Made by a program: the position numbers and the translations under genes. From NCBI GenBank assembly GCA_044507695.1, contig JBIQJD010000011.1, forward strand, positions 1 to 64,000: a stretch of 64,000 bases of DNA, in the 5' to 3' direction. This DNA comes from JBIQJD01 sp044507695 (GTDB taxonomy: Bacteria > Bacteroidota > Ignavibacteria > Ignavibacteriales > Ignavibacteriaceae). A model generated the notes under the pieces. The model made no database searches and had not been told where the DNA came from. It worked only from the letters and a program-made list of their open reading frames with translations. Below are positions 45,216 to 55,561 of the stretch, one piece after another; positions within the stretch are counted from its first letter, which is position 1, and the number at the start of each line of letters is the position of its first letter.

Positions 45216-48200
45216 ATGTTACGATTACCGGACAGTAAACTTCCTTTCATACGGGTCTCCTTGCTTCTCCTCTCCTTTCTGATGTTCACTTACCAGCTTA
45301 ATGCAGCAAATGGAAAATTAACCGGCAGAATTATAGACGGAGAAACAAACGAACCTTTACCCGGCGCTAATATAGTAATAATAGAAAAAGTTGTTTCAGA
45401 TCAGACAGTTGAACCATTAAGCCCAATGCTTGGTGCAGCATCAGATATTGATGGTTATTATTTCGTATTGAATGTTCCTCCCGGAGTTTACAACGTACGC
45501 GCCAGTCTTGTTGGCTATAATTCTGTTGTTCAAAAAGGAGTAAGGATTGATCCAGATCGCACAATTGAAGTTGATTTTCAATTAAGAACATCCGCAGTTG
45601 AAGTAGGTGAAGTTGTAATTACCGCAAGAAGAGAACTTATAAAGAAAGATGTTTCCGGAACACAGGAAATCATTCTTTCTACACGGCTGGAACAAATGCC
45701 CGTACTTAGAATGGATGAATTTGTTGGTAAACTGAAAGGCGTTGAGTTAGTAAGCGGTGAACAGGGAAATGGTTTAAGTATCCGCGGCGGTGCAATAAGA
45801 GAAACAGATGTTCGTTTGGATGGAATGTCTCTTCAGGATCCGCGTTCAGATAATTCTTACCTTTCATTTAACTCAACCACAGTTAGTGAAATCCAGGTAT
45901 TAACCGGAGGCTTTGAAGCTAAATATGGTGGTATCCGTTCCGGTTTGCTTAATGTAATTACAAAGGATGGAAGCAGGGAAAAATATACAGCTTCATTCAA
46001 AGTTGATATGGCTCCATCCGGGCAAAGAAGATATTTTGGAACTGACCCGTGGAGTGATGACTCATGGATTTACAGAGTTTATGCCGGTGAATATGCATGG
46101 ACAGGCGTACCCGGCGGTGATACAAACACAACCGTTCCGGTAGAATTTCGTGATTTCAGAGGATGGGCAAATACAGATTCTGATACATTAAAAGCTCTTG
46201 ATTCTCTGCAAAGATTAGAACTGTGGAAACTTCAGCATCCCCAGTATAAATACCAGGAAAAACCTGATTACTATATTGAAGGAAGCATTACCGGCCCGGT
46301 TCCCGGTGATTTCATTCCGTTTTGGGGTGAGTTTGCAGCTCGCACAACATTTTTGCTCGGCTTCAAATATGAAAACTCACAACTCGCATTCCCGCTCGGA
46401 GCCCGTGATAATTATGTTGATTGGAACGGACAGATAAAACTTACTACTACACTTCCAAATAATATGAAACTTTCGCTAAACGGTATGTACGCAAAGGTTT
46501 CAACACTTAGCGGCGGAACCACAACAAGCTACGGCGGAGCACTTGTAGATAATTCATCAAGTTTTTCTTTCCTCAACAGTTCGGAATCATCTGTAAATCA
46601 GCAGGCAAGATTAATTAACGGAAATAATATTTATCAATTTTTTAACAAAAGCAGATTGCAATTTTATGATCAAAGGTATTTTGTAGGCGGTGCAAAATTT
46701 ACACACGCAGTAAGTGCTAATACATTTTATACGTTAGATTTTCAGGTTGGATTCACAGATCAGCTTTTGCAGCCGTTCAGTATGGATTCTGAAAATCCAG
46801 ATTTATATGCATATTTTACAGATTCACTCGGAGTTACAAGAAGATATAATCTTCCTCAATACGGCACACCTGATGCAGCTACAAACTTCCTTAATGATGC
46901 AATAGGTAAATTCAGAATTTCAGGCGGACTTCAGAGAATTGATTCTTCTTATTCAAATGTTTACCAGTTAAAAGGAGATTTAACTTCTCAATTAAACAGG
47001 CACAACCAGTTTGATGTTGGTTTCTCTGTTCGCCTGCAGGATTTATTTGTTTATGCAGGTACATGGGCACAATCTCAGTTGGCTTATACTCCGGATACCT
47101 GGCAGTATTACAAAGCTACTCCTCTTGAAATAGGAGTTTATGTTCAGGATAAGTTAGAGTTTGAAGGAATGAATCTTAATCTTGGATTAAGAGCAGATTA
47201 TTTCAATCCATTCAAAAGCGGATACCAGGCAGGCTTCCCGGCTGATCCTGATTACACAGCTTTCTGGAATGTAGTTTATAATAATCTTGGCGGTGCATCT
47301 CAAAGTTATGAGCGCTGGGTTCAATTCAGAGAAATGCTTGATAGCCCTCCCGGCTGGCCTGAAACAGGCAATAAAACACAGTTGTATTTATCTCCGAGAT
47401 TGGGCGTTGCTTTCCCGATTACCGAAAGTAGTAAAATGTATTTCAACTACGGACATTTCTATCAGCGTGCACCGGTTTCAATTCTTTACAACACATACAT
47501 AAGCATGGCATCTGTTGGTCTTCCGGCTCCAGGTCTTAAAATGGCAAGAACAGTTCAGTATGAGTTTGGTTATGAACAGATGATAATGGATGAATTGATT
47601 GTGAATGTAACTGCTTATTACAAAGACATTTCAAATGAACCATTAAACAGAAGATATATTAATTATTACCAGGATAATATAGTAGTTCAATACACACCGG
47701 ATAGATACAGAGATATTCGCGGCGTTGAATTCAGATTAGAAAGACCTGTTGGACGATTTATAAGCTTTAATGCAATGTATGATTATATGGTGCAAAGCTC
47801 AGGGCAAACTGGTTTATCTGCAATCTATGAAGATCTTGCAATTGCACGTGATGGAATTATAAGAAGCGCTGCTGTAAGTACTCCTGAACCGCAGCCAAGA
47901 GCTAATGTTAACCTTAATCTTCATACCCCAAATAATTTTGGACCTGAATGGCTTGGAATAAAATGGCTGAGCAGTATTTATGCTAACATCTTCTTTGAAT
48001 GGAGAGACGGCGGAAGGCTGGTGCTTAATCCCGAAGCTGAACAGAAAGACTGGAACTATGTTGAGATAGTTAATACATGGAATATAGACTTCAGAGCTTC
48101 CAAATCATTTATAACTGATTTTGGTTCTATTGAGTTTGTGCTTACAGTTGAAAATCTAACCAACAATAAATGGCTTAACACCGGAAATATGACAGCTTCT

Positions 48201-48359
48201 GAACTAAGCAATTACAAAAATTCTCTTAAAACTCCGGATAAAGGCGGCAACGATAAGTGGGGTGAATATAAGAAAGATTATATAGATGCCGGCTGGAATG
48301 ATGCCGCAAAATTCCTTAATCCAAGAAGAGTGCTCTTCGGATTAAGATTGAATTTTTAA
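45216..48359 (+). CDS. TonB-dependent outer-membrane receptor with carboxypeptidase-regulatory-like domain, second module
   Basis: The 1047-residue protein has a signal segment (LLLLSFLMFTYQLNAAN), a CarboxypepD_reg-like domain (KLTGRIIDGETNEPLPGANI), a plug (LSIRGGAIRETDVRLDGMSL, GGFEAKYGGIRSGLLNVITK) and a long beta-barrel ending in the aromatic GLRLNF. I chose ATG 45216; a TTG at 45210 would add two residues. The architecture parallels the receptor at 14918, again followed by a T9SS-type protein and a PorV-like barrel, but the barrel sequences differ widely. Confidence 0.9.
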   Translation: MLRLPDSKLPFIRVSLLLLSFLMFTYQLNAANGKLTGRIIDGETNEPLPGANIVIIEKVVSDQTVEPLSPMLGAASDIDGYYFVLNVPPGVYNVRASLVGYNSVVQKGVRIDPDRTIEVDFQLRTSAVEVGEVVITARRELIKKDVSGTQEIILSTRLEQMPVLRMDEFVGKLKGVELVSGEQGNGLSIRGGAIRETDVRLDGMSLQDPRSDNSYLSFNSTTVSEIQVLTGGFEAKYGGIRSGLLNVITKDGSREKYTASFKVDMAPSGQRRYFGTDPWSDDSWIYRVYAGEYAWTGVPGGDTNTTVPVEFRDFRGWANTDSDTLKALDSLQRLELWKLQHPQYKYQEKPDYYIEGSITGPVPGDFIPFWGEFAARTTFLLGFKYENSQLAFPLGARDNYVDWNGQIKLTTTLPNNMKLSLNGMYAKVSTLSGGTTTSYGGALVDNSSSFSFLNSSESSVNQQARLINGNNIYQFFNKSRLQFYDQRYFVGGAKFTHAVSANTFYTLDFQVGFTDQLLQPFSMDSENPDLYAYFTDSLGVTRRYNLPQYGTPDAATNFLNDAIGKFRISGGLQRIDSSYSNVYQLKGDLTSQLNRHNQFDVGFSVRLQDLFVYAGTWAQSQLAYTPDTWQYYKATPLEIGVYVQDKLEFEGMNLNLGLRADYFNPFKSGYQAGFPADPDYTAFWNVVYNNLGGASQSYERWVQFREMLDSPPGWPETGNKTQLYLSPRLGVAFPITESSKMYFNYGHFYQRAPVSILYNTYISMASVGLPAPGLKMARTVQYEFGYEQMIMDELIVNVTAYYKDISNEPLNRRYINYYQDNIVVQYTPDRYRDIRGVEFRLERPVGRFISFNAMYDYMVQSSGQTGLSAIYEDLAIARDGIIRSAAVSTPEPQPRANVNLNLHTPNNFGPEWLGIKWLSSIYANIFFEWRDGGRLVLNPEAEQKDWNYVEIVNTWNIDFRASKSFITDFGSIEFVLTVENLTNNKWLNTGNMTASELSNYKNSLKTPDKGGNDKWGEYKKDYIDAGWNDAAKFLNPRRVLFGLRLNF

Positions 48360-48393
48360 TAAGCTGTTTAATAAACGCAAATAAGGAATTACT

Positions 48394-50523
48394 ATGAAAT
48401 CAGGAAAAACATTTATACTAACAACAATACTGCTGCTGTTTACAATGGTTGAAGTATTCCCGCAGGAACGGAATTACAATCCGTATCCAATGGAATTAAA
48501 TGTGGGAAAATTTTCAATGCCTTTTAACAAACGTTATGGTGATGGCGGACTTCAATCTCAATTCAGCTGGAATTTTGAAACAGGCGGCTCAGCAACAAAT
48601 TCTTTCCATTACCCGAGAGATTATTGGAGATCAACAATGCTGTACCAGATCTTCAATCCTTTTGTGCTTGATGATAATGGAATTATTGGATACGATGCTA
48701 ACGATCAGCCCAAAAAACAAATAATGGGAACAGACGGCGGAAATAAAATTGTTAACATTGGTGCAACAGATTGGGCAATTGAAACAAGACGTTACCGCCC
48801 GCCGCAGATTACAATAGATGGCTTGCCGATGGTTCCTCCTTACAGATGGTATGTTGATCCGAACCTGGTTTCAGATCAGAAAATAGAATTTGAAGATGTT
48901 TGTGCACAGTACGGATTCAGAAGCCATGTTGAGGTTTTCGCTTTCTCAAATCAAAATCATGATGATTATTTCATCTGGAAAGTAACACATAAATTCACAG
49001 GTGAGCTTCGTTCAGAAATAAATCTTACCGAAAGACTTGACACAATTCCTGATCAAACAATTAACATATGGTTCCCTATTGCATACAGCTTTGGGCCAAC
49101 AAAAGCCGGAACGTATAAAACAATCGGCGGTTTTGGTGATGAAGCGATTGATGACCTTGATGATTGGGATAGAGGAAAAGTAACTCTTGTAAATGGTAAA
49201 AGAGATTCATTGTACTACGCATTTTATTATGATGCTGATAATCCATCTGCACCGGCTTATGAAAATGGCTCTACAGATGATCAGGGCGATCCTGACAGAA
49301 CAAACGGATTTTTGTATTCAACACAAATTGCAGGCTATGCTCTTTTATATGCTGATAAATCAGTAACTGAAAAAATTGATGATCATTCCCAGCCATATTC
49401 AATGCCTCATGCAAATATTGATCCTGATATATGGGGAAGAACCGGACCTGCAACAAAATTAACATACCGTGGAGATGATTCACGCGGAAGATGGCCTCAT
49501 GATCCAATTTCTGCCGGACTTCAAACCAGACCAATGAAAGGCCCCATGCGTTTTATTACCACCGGTCCTTATGAAATGACAAAGAACTCTGCTGAAGGCA
49601 GATACGATTCAGTTACGTTTGTTTATGCAGTTGGTGCAGGAAACATTAGCAAAAGAGAAGCAGACAGTGTTGGACGTGCGTGGTTTAACGGCCAGATAAC
49701 TGATGCTGAAAAGAACGCTTATATTATGAGAAGCAAGGATTCTCTCTGGAAAAATCTTGAACATGCATACTGGGCATGGGATAAAATCTCCAGAGGAGAA
49801 AAAATTCCCGCAGCCCCGCCCGCACCGGATATTGAAGTATCATCCGGGCCAGCAAGAATTTTTGTTAACTGGTCTTATCCGGATCCATCATACTTTAACG
49901 ATGCTGTTACAGGTGTTGATGATTTTTACGCATGGCGTGTGTACAGAAAAAGAGGAGCCTTGTTAACAAATGATCCTCTTGATCAGAATACTGGTGCTGA
50001 ATGGGTATTGATTTATGAAACCACTGATAAAAATCAAACAGAATACATTGATGTAAATGTAGACCGCGGATATGATTATTATTATGCTGTTACAGCAGTT
50101 GATAACGGAACACAAAATACAAACGGAATACATCCCGGTGAAAAACTTGAAAGCTCACGTTATGAAAATATGACAACACTTCCGGTTGTTTCGTTTGAAC
50201 CTGGCTTAAGTGAATCAGACAAAGTTAGAGTTGTTCCGAATCCTGCAACCAGCGCTGCAGGCGGTGCATTAACCGGTGGATCACCAAACAAAATCTCTTT
50301 CTTCAATCTTCCTGTAAAATGCAAACTCTCAATCTTTACAGAAACAGGTGATCTTGTAGAAACAATTGATCACTACGGAACAGCAGACGAAGAATGGGAT
50401 CAGAGAACAAGTACAAATCAATACGTTGCCAGCGGAATTTATATCCTTGCCGTTACTGAATGTGAAGCTTTGGACGGTACAAAGCTGGATAACCAGTTTG
50501 TAAAATTCGTAATAGTAAGGTGA
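48394..50523 (+). CDS. large secreted protein with fibronectin-like segment and sorting-like tail
   Basis: The 709-residue protein has a signal peptide (ending MVEVFPQ), a large unrecognised N-terminal domain, a fibronectin-like part at about 470-580 (APPAPDIEVSSGPARIFVNW, YYYAVTAVDNG), and a C-terminal domain (VRVVPNPATSA through VKFVIVR) resembling a T9SS sorting tail. It is the counterpart of the giant protein at 17974 and sits in the same place between receptor and PorV-like genes, 34 bases after the receptor with AAGGAA upstream. Function unknown. Confidence 0.82.
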   Translation: MKSGKTFILTTILLLFTMVEVFPQERNYNPYPMELNVGKFSMPFNKRYGDGGLQSQFSWNFETGGSATNSFHYPRDYWRSTMLYQIFNPFVLDDNGIIGYDANDQPKKQIMGTDGGNKIVNIGATDWAIETRRYRPPQITIDGLPMVPPYRWYVDPNLVSDQKIEFEDVCAQYGFRSHVEVFAFSNQNHDDYFIWKVTHKFTGELRSEINLTERLDTIPDQTINIWFPIAYSFGPTKAGTYKTIGGFGDEAIDDLDDWDRGKVTLVNGKRDSLYYAFYYDADNPSAPAYENGSTDDQGDPDRTNGFLYSTQIAGYALLYADKSVTEKIDDHSQPYSMPHANIDPDIWGRTGPATKLTYRGDDSRGRWPHDPISAGLQTRPMKGPMRFITTGPYEMTKNSAEGRYDSVTFVYAVGAGNISKREADSVGRAWFNGQITDAEKNAYIMRSKDSLWKNLEHAYWAWDKISRGEKIPAAPPAPDIEVSSGPARIFVNWSYPDPSYFNDAVTGVDDFYAWRVYRKRGALLTNDPLDQNTGAEWVLIYETTDKNQTEYIDVNVDRGYDYYYAVTAVDNGTQNTNGIHPGEKLESSRYENMTTLPVVSFEPGLSESDKVRVVPNPATSAAGGALTGGSPNKISFFNLPVKCKLSIFTETGDLVETIDHYGTADEEWDQRTSTNQYVASGIYILAVTECEALDGTKLDNQFVKFVIVR

Positions 50524-50581
50524 TATCATGAAAAACAAAATCGAAATAAAATTACAGATGCCTTACTTGCAGGAGGTTTTG

Positions 50582-51601
50582 ATGAATTCATTAAATAAAA
50601 AATTAATAATTGTTCTGTTACTTTTTATGATTGCCGGCAGCAGCACCTTTGCTCAGTTTGAAAAGAAGGCACAGGTTGGTTTCAGATTCCTTTCAAATCC
50701 TGTTTCTGCAGAAGTGATGGGAAGAGGCGGAGTTGGAATATTAAATACATTTAATGCTAATGGTATTTTCTGGAATCCTGCACTTATCAGCCGGAATGAA
50801 GCAGATTATGATCTCGCTTTAAATCATACAAAAGGTATTGCTGATATAAATTATAATGCTGTAGCTGCATCTGCCAGGCTCGGTGATTTCGGAGTTCTCG
50901 GCTTCAGTTTTCTTGCTATGGATTACGGCGATTTTTACGCAACTGTCCGCGCTGCTAATTCACAAGGCTATCTTGATATGGGAACATTCTCTCCCACAGC
51001 CATAGCGGCAGGTGCGGCATTTGCTCAAAGCATAACCGATAAATTCAGCTACGGAGTTCATTTAAAATATGTAAGGCAGGATCTTGGTGATGCTTATGTG
51101 GCTGCTTCGGGAGACTCACTTCATAATGTTCAGCTTGGTACAAAGCGTTATGATCAAAACACATTTGCTCTTGATGTTGGAGCTTTCTATGATTTCAGAT
51201 ATAACGGGATAACTTTTGCTGCAACTATTCAAAACATTTCAACAGAATTGCAGTATGAATTTGAAAAATTTCCGCTTCCGTTTGCAATTAGTTTTGGCGC
51301 AACTATTCAGCCGCTTGATTTCTTCATTGAACAAAGCGCAGGCAGCTCATTCATTCTTAGCTTTGAATCAGTTCACCCGAGAGATTTTGGTGAAAAATAT
51401 AAAATAGGCGGTGAGTATAGATTTTTTGAAATGTTTACCGCACGCGCTGGTTACCAGATGAATTATGATGAACGTGATTTCACTGCCGGTATCGGATTTA
51501 AATATAATTTATCCGGTGTTCCGATCCGCCTGGATTATGCTTTTGAACCATTCGGCATTTTCGGAAATATTCATTTTATCTCTGTGGGAATAAGCTATTA
51601 A
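50582..51601 (+). CDS. PorV/PorQ family outer-membrane protein, second copy
   Basis: The protein (339 residues from ATG 50582) has a signal peptide (MNSLNKKLIIVLLLFMIAGSSTFAQ), the conserved VGFRFLSNPVSAEVMGRGG and NGIFWNPALI blocks, and an outer-membrane barrel ending HFISVGISY. I prefer ATG 50582 over an upstream ATG at 50528 because GGAGG lies 7 bases before it and the signal peptide then starts properly. It completes the second receptor/secreted protein/PorV module. It is clearly divergent from the copy at 21810. Confidence 0.87.
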   Translation: MNSLNKKLIIVLLLFMIAGSSTFAQFEKKAQVGFRFLSNPVSAEVMGRGGVGILNTFNANGIFWNPALISRNEADYDLALNHTKGIADINYNAVAASARLGDFGVLGFSFLAMDYGDFYATVRAANSQGYLDMGTFSPTAIAAGAAFAQSITDKFSYGVHLKYVRQDLGDAYVAASGDSLHNVQLGTKRYDQNTFALDVGAFYDFRYNGITFAATIQNISTELQYEFEKFPLPFAISFGATIQPLDFFIEQSAGSSFILSFESVHPRDFGEKYKIGGEYRFFEMFTARAGYQMNYDERDFTAGIGFKYNLSGVPIRLDYAFEPFGIFGNIHFISVGISY

Positions 51602-51655
51602 AAAAAATTAAATCATTAATTATCAGGATTTGAATTTAGGGAAAGGGAATTAGTA

Positions 51656-53521
51656 TTGTTGCATAAACAACTAATTAATAAAAGGAATAATGCTGTGAGA
51701 TCTTACTTCCAAAGTCTTTTTATCCGGGATATTTTTTGCGTTTCCCTTTTCGTTCTGATTTTTTCAGGATCAATTTACGCAGATGACCAGGCCTCCTGGA
51801 TAAGAATCAATCAGCTTGGTTATCTGAACAACTCAATTAAGAATGCTGTTTATGTTTCATTTGATGAAACAGCAGATGTTACTTCCTTTGAAGTTATTAA
51901 TTCGGCAACAAATAAATCTGAATTTAAATCAGATAAAGTGGAAGCATACGGCGCTTACGGTGCGTTCCAAAAAACTTTCAGATTAGATTTTTCAGATCTT
52001 AAAAAAGAAGGAAGTTACTTTATACAAGCCGGAGAAATTAAATCTCCTGTTTTTAAAATTGGAAATAATGTTTATGATGGCACCGCGGATTTTATTCTTC
52101 AATACATGCGGCAGCAAAGATGCGGATATAATCCTTTCTTAAAAGATTCCTGCCACACTAACGATGGATTTATAGTTGATCATCCTACACTAACAAACAA
52201 GCATATTGATGTAACAGGCGGCTGGCATGATGCAACCGATTACCTGCAGTACGTAACAACATCTGCAAATGCAACATATCAAATGCTGTTTGCTTACGCT
52301 CAAAATCCGGAAGTATATAAAGATGAGTATGATAAAAACGGTGAGAAAGGTTCAAACGGAATTCCGGATATTCTTGATGAAGCAAAATGGGGTTTAGACT
52401 GGCTCGTTAAAATGAATCCGGACTACGGGCTGATGTTCAACCAAATAGCAGATGACCGTGATCATGCGGGATTCAGACTACCGAACCATGATTCTGTAAG
52501 TTATGGGGAAGTGTTAGGACGGCCAGTCTATTATATAACAGGCAAACAACAAGGGCTTGGTGAATATAAAAACAGAGCAACAGGAGTTTCTTCTACTGCT
52601 GCTAAATATGCTTCATCTTTTGCGTTGGGCTGCAGGCAGATTAAGGAATACTATCCCGGGTTTGCAGAAGTATTGCTTAAGAAAGCCGAGGAGGCGTATG
52701 ATTTTGCAAAAACAGATCTTGGCGTAGCTCAAACAGCTTCTGTAAAATCTCCCTATTTCTATGAAGAAGATAATTATGTTGATGATCTTGAACTTGCTGC
52801 AATTGAATTATTCAATCTTACCAAAAACAAAAAATATTTAACTGAAGCAGTTGAATGGGGAAAGGTTGAACCTATTACACCGTGGATGGGAGCTGATACA
52901 GCACGCCATTATCAATGGTATCCTTTCGTTAATCTCGGTCATTATCACCTGGCAGAGCAGGAAGATTCAGCAATCTCAAAAAGATTTGTTAATTACTACT
53001 GGCAGGGATTGAAAAAAGTTTATGAAAGAGGAAAATCAAATCCTTTCCTTATAGGAATTCCTTTTATCTGGTGTTCAAATAATCTGATTGCCGCAATAAT
53101 TACACAGGCTCATCTCTATCAAAAAGTTACCGGAGATAATTCCTTTGCAGAAATGGAAGCGGCTTTAAGGGATTGGCTTTTCGGGTGCAATCCATGGGGA
53201 ACAAGCATGATAGTTGAATTACCTAAAGACGGAGATTATCCGGCTGATCCTCATTCATCTCTGTGGGTAATAAATCAATATCAAACAACCGGTGGATTGG
53301 TTGACGGACCAATTTATGGAACAATATTCAACTATCTGGCAGGGCTCACAATAGTTAACGGTGATGAGTACGAGAAATTTCAATCTATTAATCATGTTTA
53401 TCATGATGATTACGGAGATTATTCAACAAACGAACCAACAATGGATGGAACGGCTAGTTTAAGCTACTATCTATCGGCAATGCAGGCAGAGGGTAAACGG
53501 GCCGGGGAATCAAGTAAATAA
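51656..53521 (+). CDS. glycoside hydrolase family 9 (endoglucanase-type)
   Basis: GH9 enzymes cleave beta-1,4-glucans or related oligosaccharides by inversion. The 621-residue protein has a signal segment (FCVSLFVLIFSGSIYA), an N-terminal Ig-like CelD domain (SWIRINQLGYLNNSIKNAVY), then the (alpha/alpha)6 catalytic domain. GGWHDATDY supplies Asp192 and Asp195; the general acid is probably Glu593 in STNEPTMDGTASL. NPWGTSMIVELP with DPHSS is also typical. There is no T9SS tail. The start is TTG at 51656 with AAGGGA upstream; a GTG 39 bases later is an alternative. Confidence 0.92.
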   Translation: MLHKQLINKRNNAVRSYFQSLFIRDIFCVSLFVLIFSGSIYADDQASWIRINQLGYLNNSIKNAVYVSFDETADVTSFEVINSATNKSEFKSDKVEAYGAYGAFQKTFRLDFSDLKKEGSYFIQAGEIKSPVFKIGNNVYDGTADFILQYMRQQRCGYNPFLKDSCHTNDGFIVDHPTLTNKHIDVTGGWHDATDYLQYVTTSANATYQMLFAYAQNPEVYKDEYDKNGEKGSNGIPDILDEAKWGLDWLVKMNPDYGLMFNQIADDRDHAGFRLPNHDSVSYGEVLGRPVYYITGKQQGLGEYKNRATGVSSTAAKYASSFALGCRQIKEYYPGFAEVLLKKAEEAYDFAKTDLGVAQTASVKSPYFYEEDNYVDDLELAAIELFNLTKNKKYLTEAVEWGKVEPITPWMGADTARHYQWYPFVNLGHYHLAEQEDSAISKRFVNYYWQGLKKVYERGKSNPFLIGIPFIWCSNNLIAAIITQAHLYQKVTGDNSFAEMEAALRDWLFGCNPWGTSMIVELPKDGDYPADPHSSLWVINQYQTTGGLVDGPIYGTIFNYLAGLTIVNGDEYEKFQSINHVYHDDYGDYSTNEPTMDGTASLSYYLSAMQAEGKRAGESSK

Positions 53522-53566
53522 TGTGTTCTTTACTAAATAACTTTAATAATTAATTTGGAGCATTAT

Positions 53567-55321
53567 ATGAAACACAAACTGCTTACTTTTTTTGCGCTGC
53601 TGGTTTTTGCAGGCTTCAGCTATGCGCAGGATGGCTACGAATACGTGGTGGATATTGATACAGTAACTAATCCACACGGTGTTGCTGTAGATCCGGATGG
53701 CAAAATCTGGTACGCTTCTCATCAGGACAGCATTGGAGTTATTGTGCTTAATCCTGATCTTACTCCTGCTTCATTCTCACCTATAACCTCTGTAACTATA
53801 GATGGTACAGAGCATGCTTTGGTAAACAGATTAAAAGGTGTTGAAGTTGATCCTAACGGAAATATTGTGATCGTTATGAATTCAGTTGAACTGTACAGAT
53901 TGAATTACCAGGATGGTTCCGGGATGAATTTCCTTAATCTTAAAACACTTCCCAATAATGGTGATAGTATCACTTCATTTTCAAAACCAGGTATTGATGC
54001 TGCAGGAAATATATACATAGCAGCAGTTTCTCCTGTAAATAATGCAATATGGAAACTTGATGCAAATTTTAATTATGTATCAAACGTAATTGATCTTCAG
54101 GATCCTGCATGGTGGTCAAGAGCAGTTGAAGTAACTCCTGATGGTAAAGATGTTTATATTGCAACACTTTGGGCAGCACCAAGAGTAATTCATTTGCACA
54201 GTGATGATGGGGTTACCTACGAAATTAAAAATGAATTACCCGAACCTGAATTTGGTTTCGGCGGGCAGGTTTCTTCAGTAGAACTTGATAAAAAAGGCAG
54301 ACTTTGGATAAGTGATGAAGGATTTGATAATCAATGCTACTGGATATATGATTTTGCAACAGCTTCTTTTTCACAGTTAAAAGGAGAAGGTGAAAGTGCA
54401 ATGGATCTGCCGAGAGGACTTGCTTTTAGTCCTGACAGCAAAACAATTTACATTGCAAATTTCAATTCAGGTAGAATTATGAAATGGGCATTGCCTGCAG
54501 GTCCATCAGTTGCATTATTTGATGATTTTGAAGATGGAGATAACCTAAATGCATTAGGCGGAACATGGCAGCTAACAGGTGGTTTAGCAGGATCATTAGC
54601 ATTTGAAGTTGTATCCAGCGAAGGATATAATTCAAGTCATTCACTTCATGTTACAGGCAGCTATCAAAACTGGCCGGGAGCTGAAAGTACATTAGATGCA
54701 TCATCATCACCGGTCGATGTTTCAGGATTTAACGGAATTCAGTTTGCTGTTAAAGCTGTTATTGTTGATACTTTAAGAATTAGAATAAGAGAACAAAAAC
54801 GAGTTGATAACGGCACTTACGAATTTGCAAAATTCGATTTCGTTCCAACTGCAGAATGGACAATAGTACAGGTTCCGTTCTCAGAAATGGTTTCTTCTTA
54901 TACCAGCGGTCCGCTTGATCCTGCTTTTGATGCAACAGATATTACTCATATAGATTTTGAACCATTTAAAGCCAACAGGGAAGGTGATTTCTATATTGAT
55001 GATATTCAATTCATTACAGATATAACAGGAATTGAAAAAGATTATTCTACTCTGCCAACTGAATTTAGTTTGAAACAGAATTATCCAAATCCGTTTAACC
55101 CAACAACAACAATTGAATTCAGCTTAGTACAGAGCGGATTTACAACTCTTAAAGTATATGATGTTTTAGGAAATGAAGTTGCAACTCTGATTAATGAAGA
55201 ATTAACCTCCGGCAATTTCAAAACACAATTTGATGCTTCACAATTAAGTTCAGGAATTTATTTTTATACATTGCGTGTTAATAATTCAGTACTCACTAAC
55301 AAAATGCTTCTCTTAAAGTAA
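53567..55321 (+). CDS. secreted beta-propeller protein with carbohydrate-binding-like domain and T9SS tail
   Basis: From ATG 53567 (GGAG 6 bases before) the 584-residue protein has a signal peptide (ending FSYAQ), an NHL/SMP-30-like beta-propeller (about 20-315; NPHGVAVDPDGKIWYAS, DLPRGLAFSPDSKTIYIAN), a galactose-binding-like jelly-roll domain (about 320-485; FDDFEDGDNLNALGGTW, GDFYIDDIQFI), and a T9SS tail (NYPNPFNPTTTIEFS through MLLLK). It probably binds a surface glycan. No catalytic motif is clear. It follows GH9 by 45 bases and is closed by a terminator. Confidence 0.85.
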   Translation: MKHKLLTFFALLVFAGFSYAQDGYEYVVDIDTVTNPHGVAVDPDGKIWYASHQDSIGVIVLNPDLTPASFSPITSVTIDGTEHALVNRLKGVEVDPNGNIVIVMNSVELYRLNYQDGSGMNFLNLKTLPNNGDSITSFSKPGIDAAGNIYIAAVSPVNNAIWKLDANFNYVSNVIDLQDPAWWSRAVEVTPDGKDVYIATLWAAPRVIHLHSDDGVTYEIKNELPEPEFGFGGQVSSVELDKKGRLWISDEGFDNQCYWIYDFATASFSQLKGEGESAMDLPRGLAFSPDSKTIYIANFNSGRIMKWALPAGPSVALFDDFEDGDNLNALGGTWQLTGGLAGSLAFEVVSSEGYNSSHSLHVTGSYQNWPGAESTLDASSSPVDVSGFNGIQFAVKAVIVDTLRIRIREQKRVDNGTYEFAKFDFVPTAEWTIVQVPFSEMVSSYTSGPLDPAFDATDITHIDFEPFKANREGDFYIDDIQFITDITGIEKDYSTLPTEFSLKQNYPNPFNPTTTIEFSLVQSGFTTLKVYDVLGNEVATLINEELTSGNFKTQFDASQLSSGIYFYTLRVNNSVLTNKMLLLK

Positions 55322-55343
55322 TTCTCTCATAATGCACTCCTTG

Positions 55344-55374
55344 GGCTAAGATATTTTTTATCTTAGCCTTTTTT
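55344..55374 (+). terminator. intrinsic terminator after the beta-propeller gene
   Basis: GGCTAAGATA (55344-55353) pairs perfectly with TATCTTAGCC (55359-55368) across a TTTTT loop, followed by T6 and ATTTT. It lies 22 bases after the stop and ends the operon that begins with the receptor at 45216. Confidence 0.94.
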
Positions 55375-55561
55375 ATTTTAAAACATCCCGCTGAACTTTG
55401 CCCGGCATTTAAGATTTCTTAACATTAAAGAAGTTTTCATCATTGTTTTGCTTCATCAGGCAAGAAGATATATATTACTGCTGCTATTTAAGGCCATTAT
55501 CTAACTACTAATAAAAATAAAACCTCCAAATCCCGTTTGTGGAATTGATATTCATTTATTC

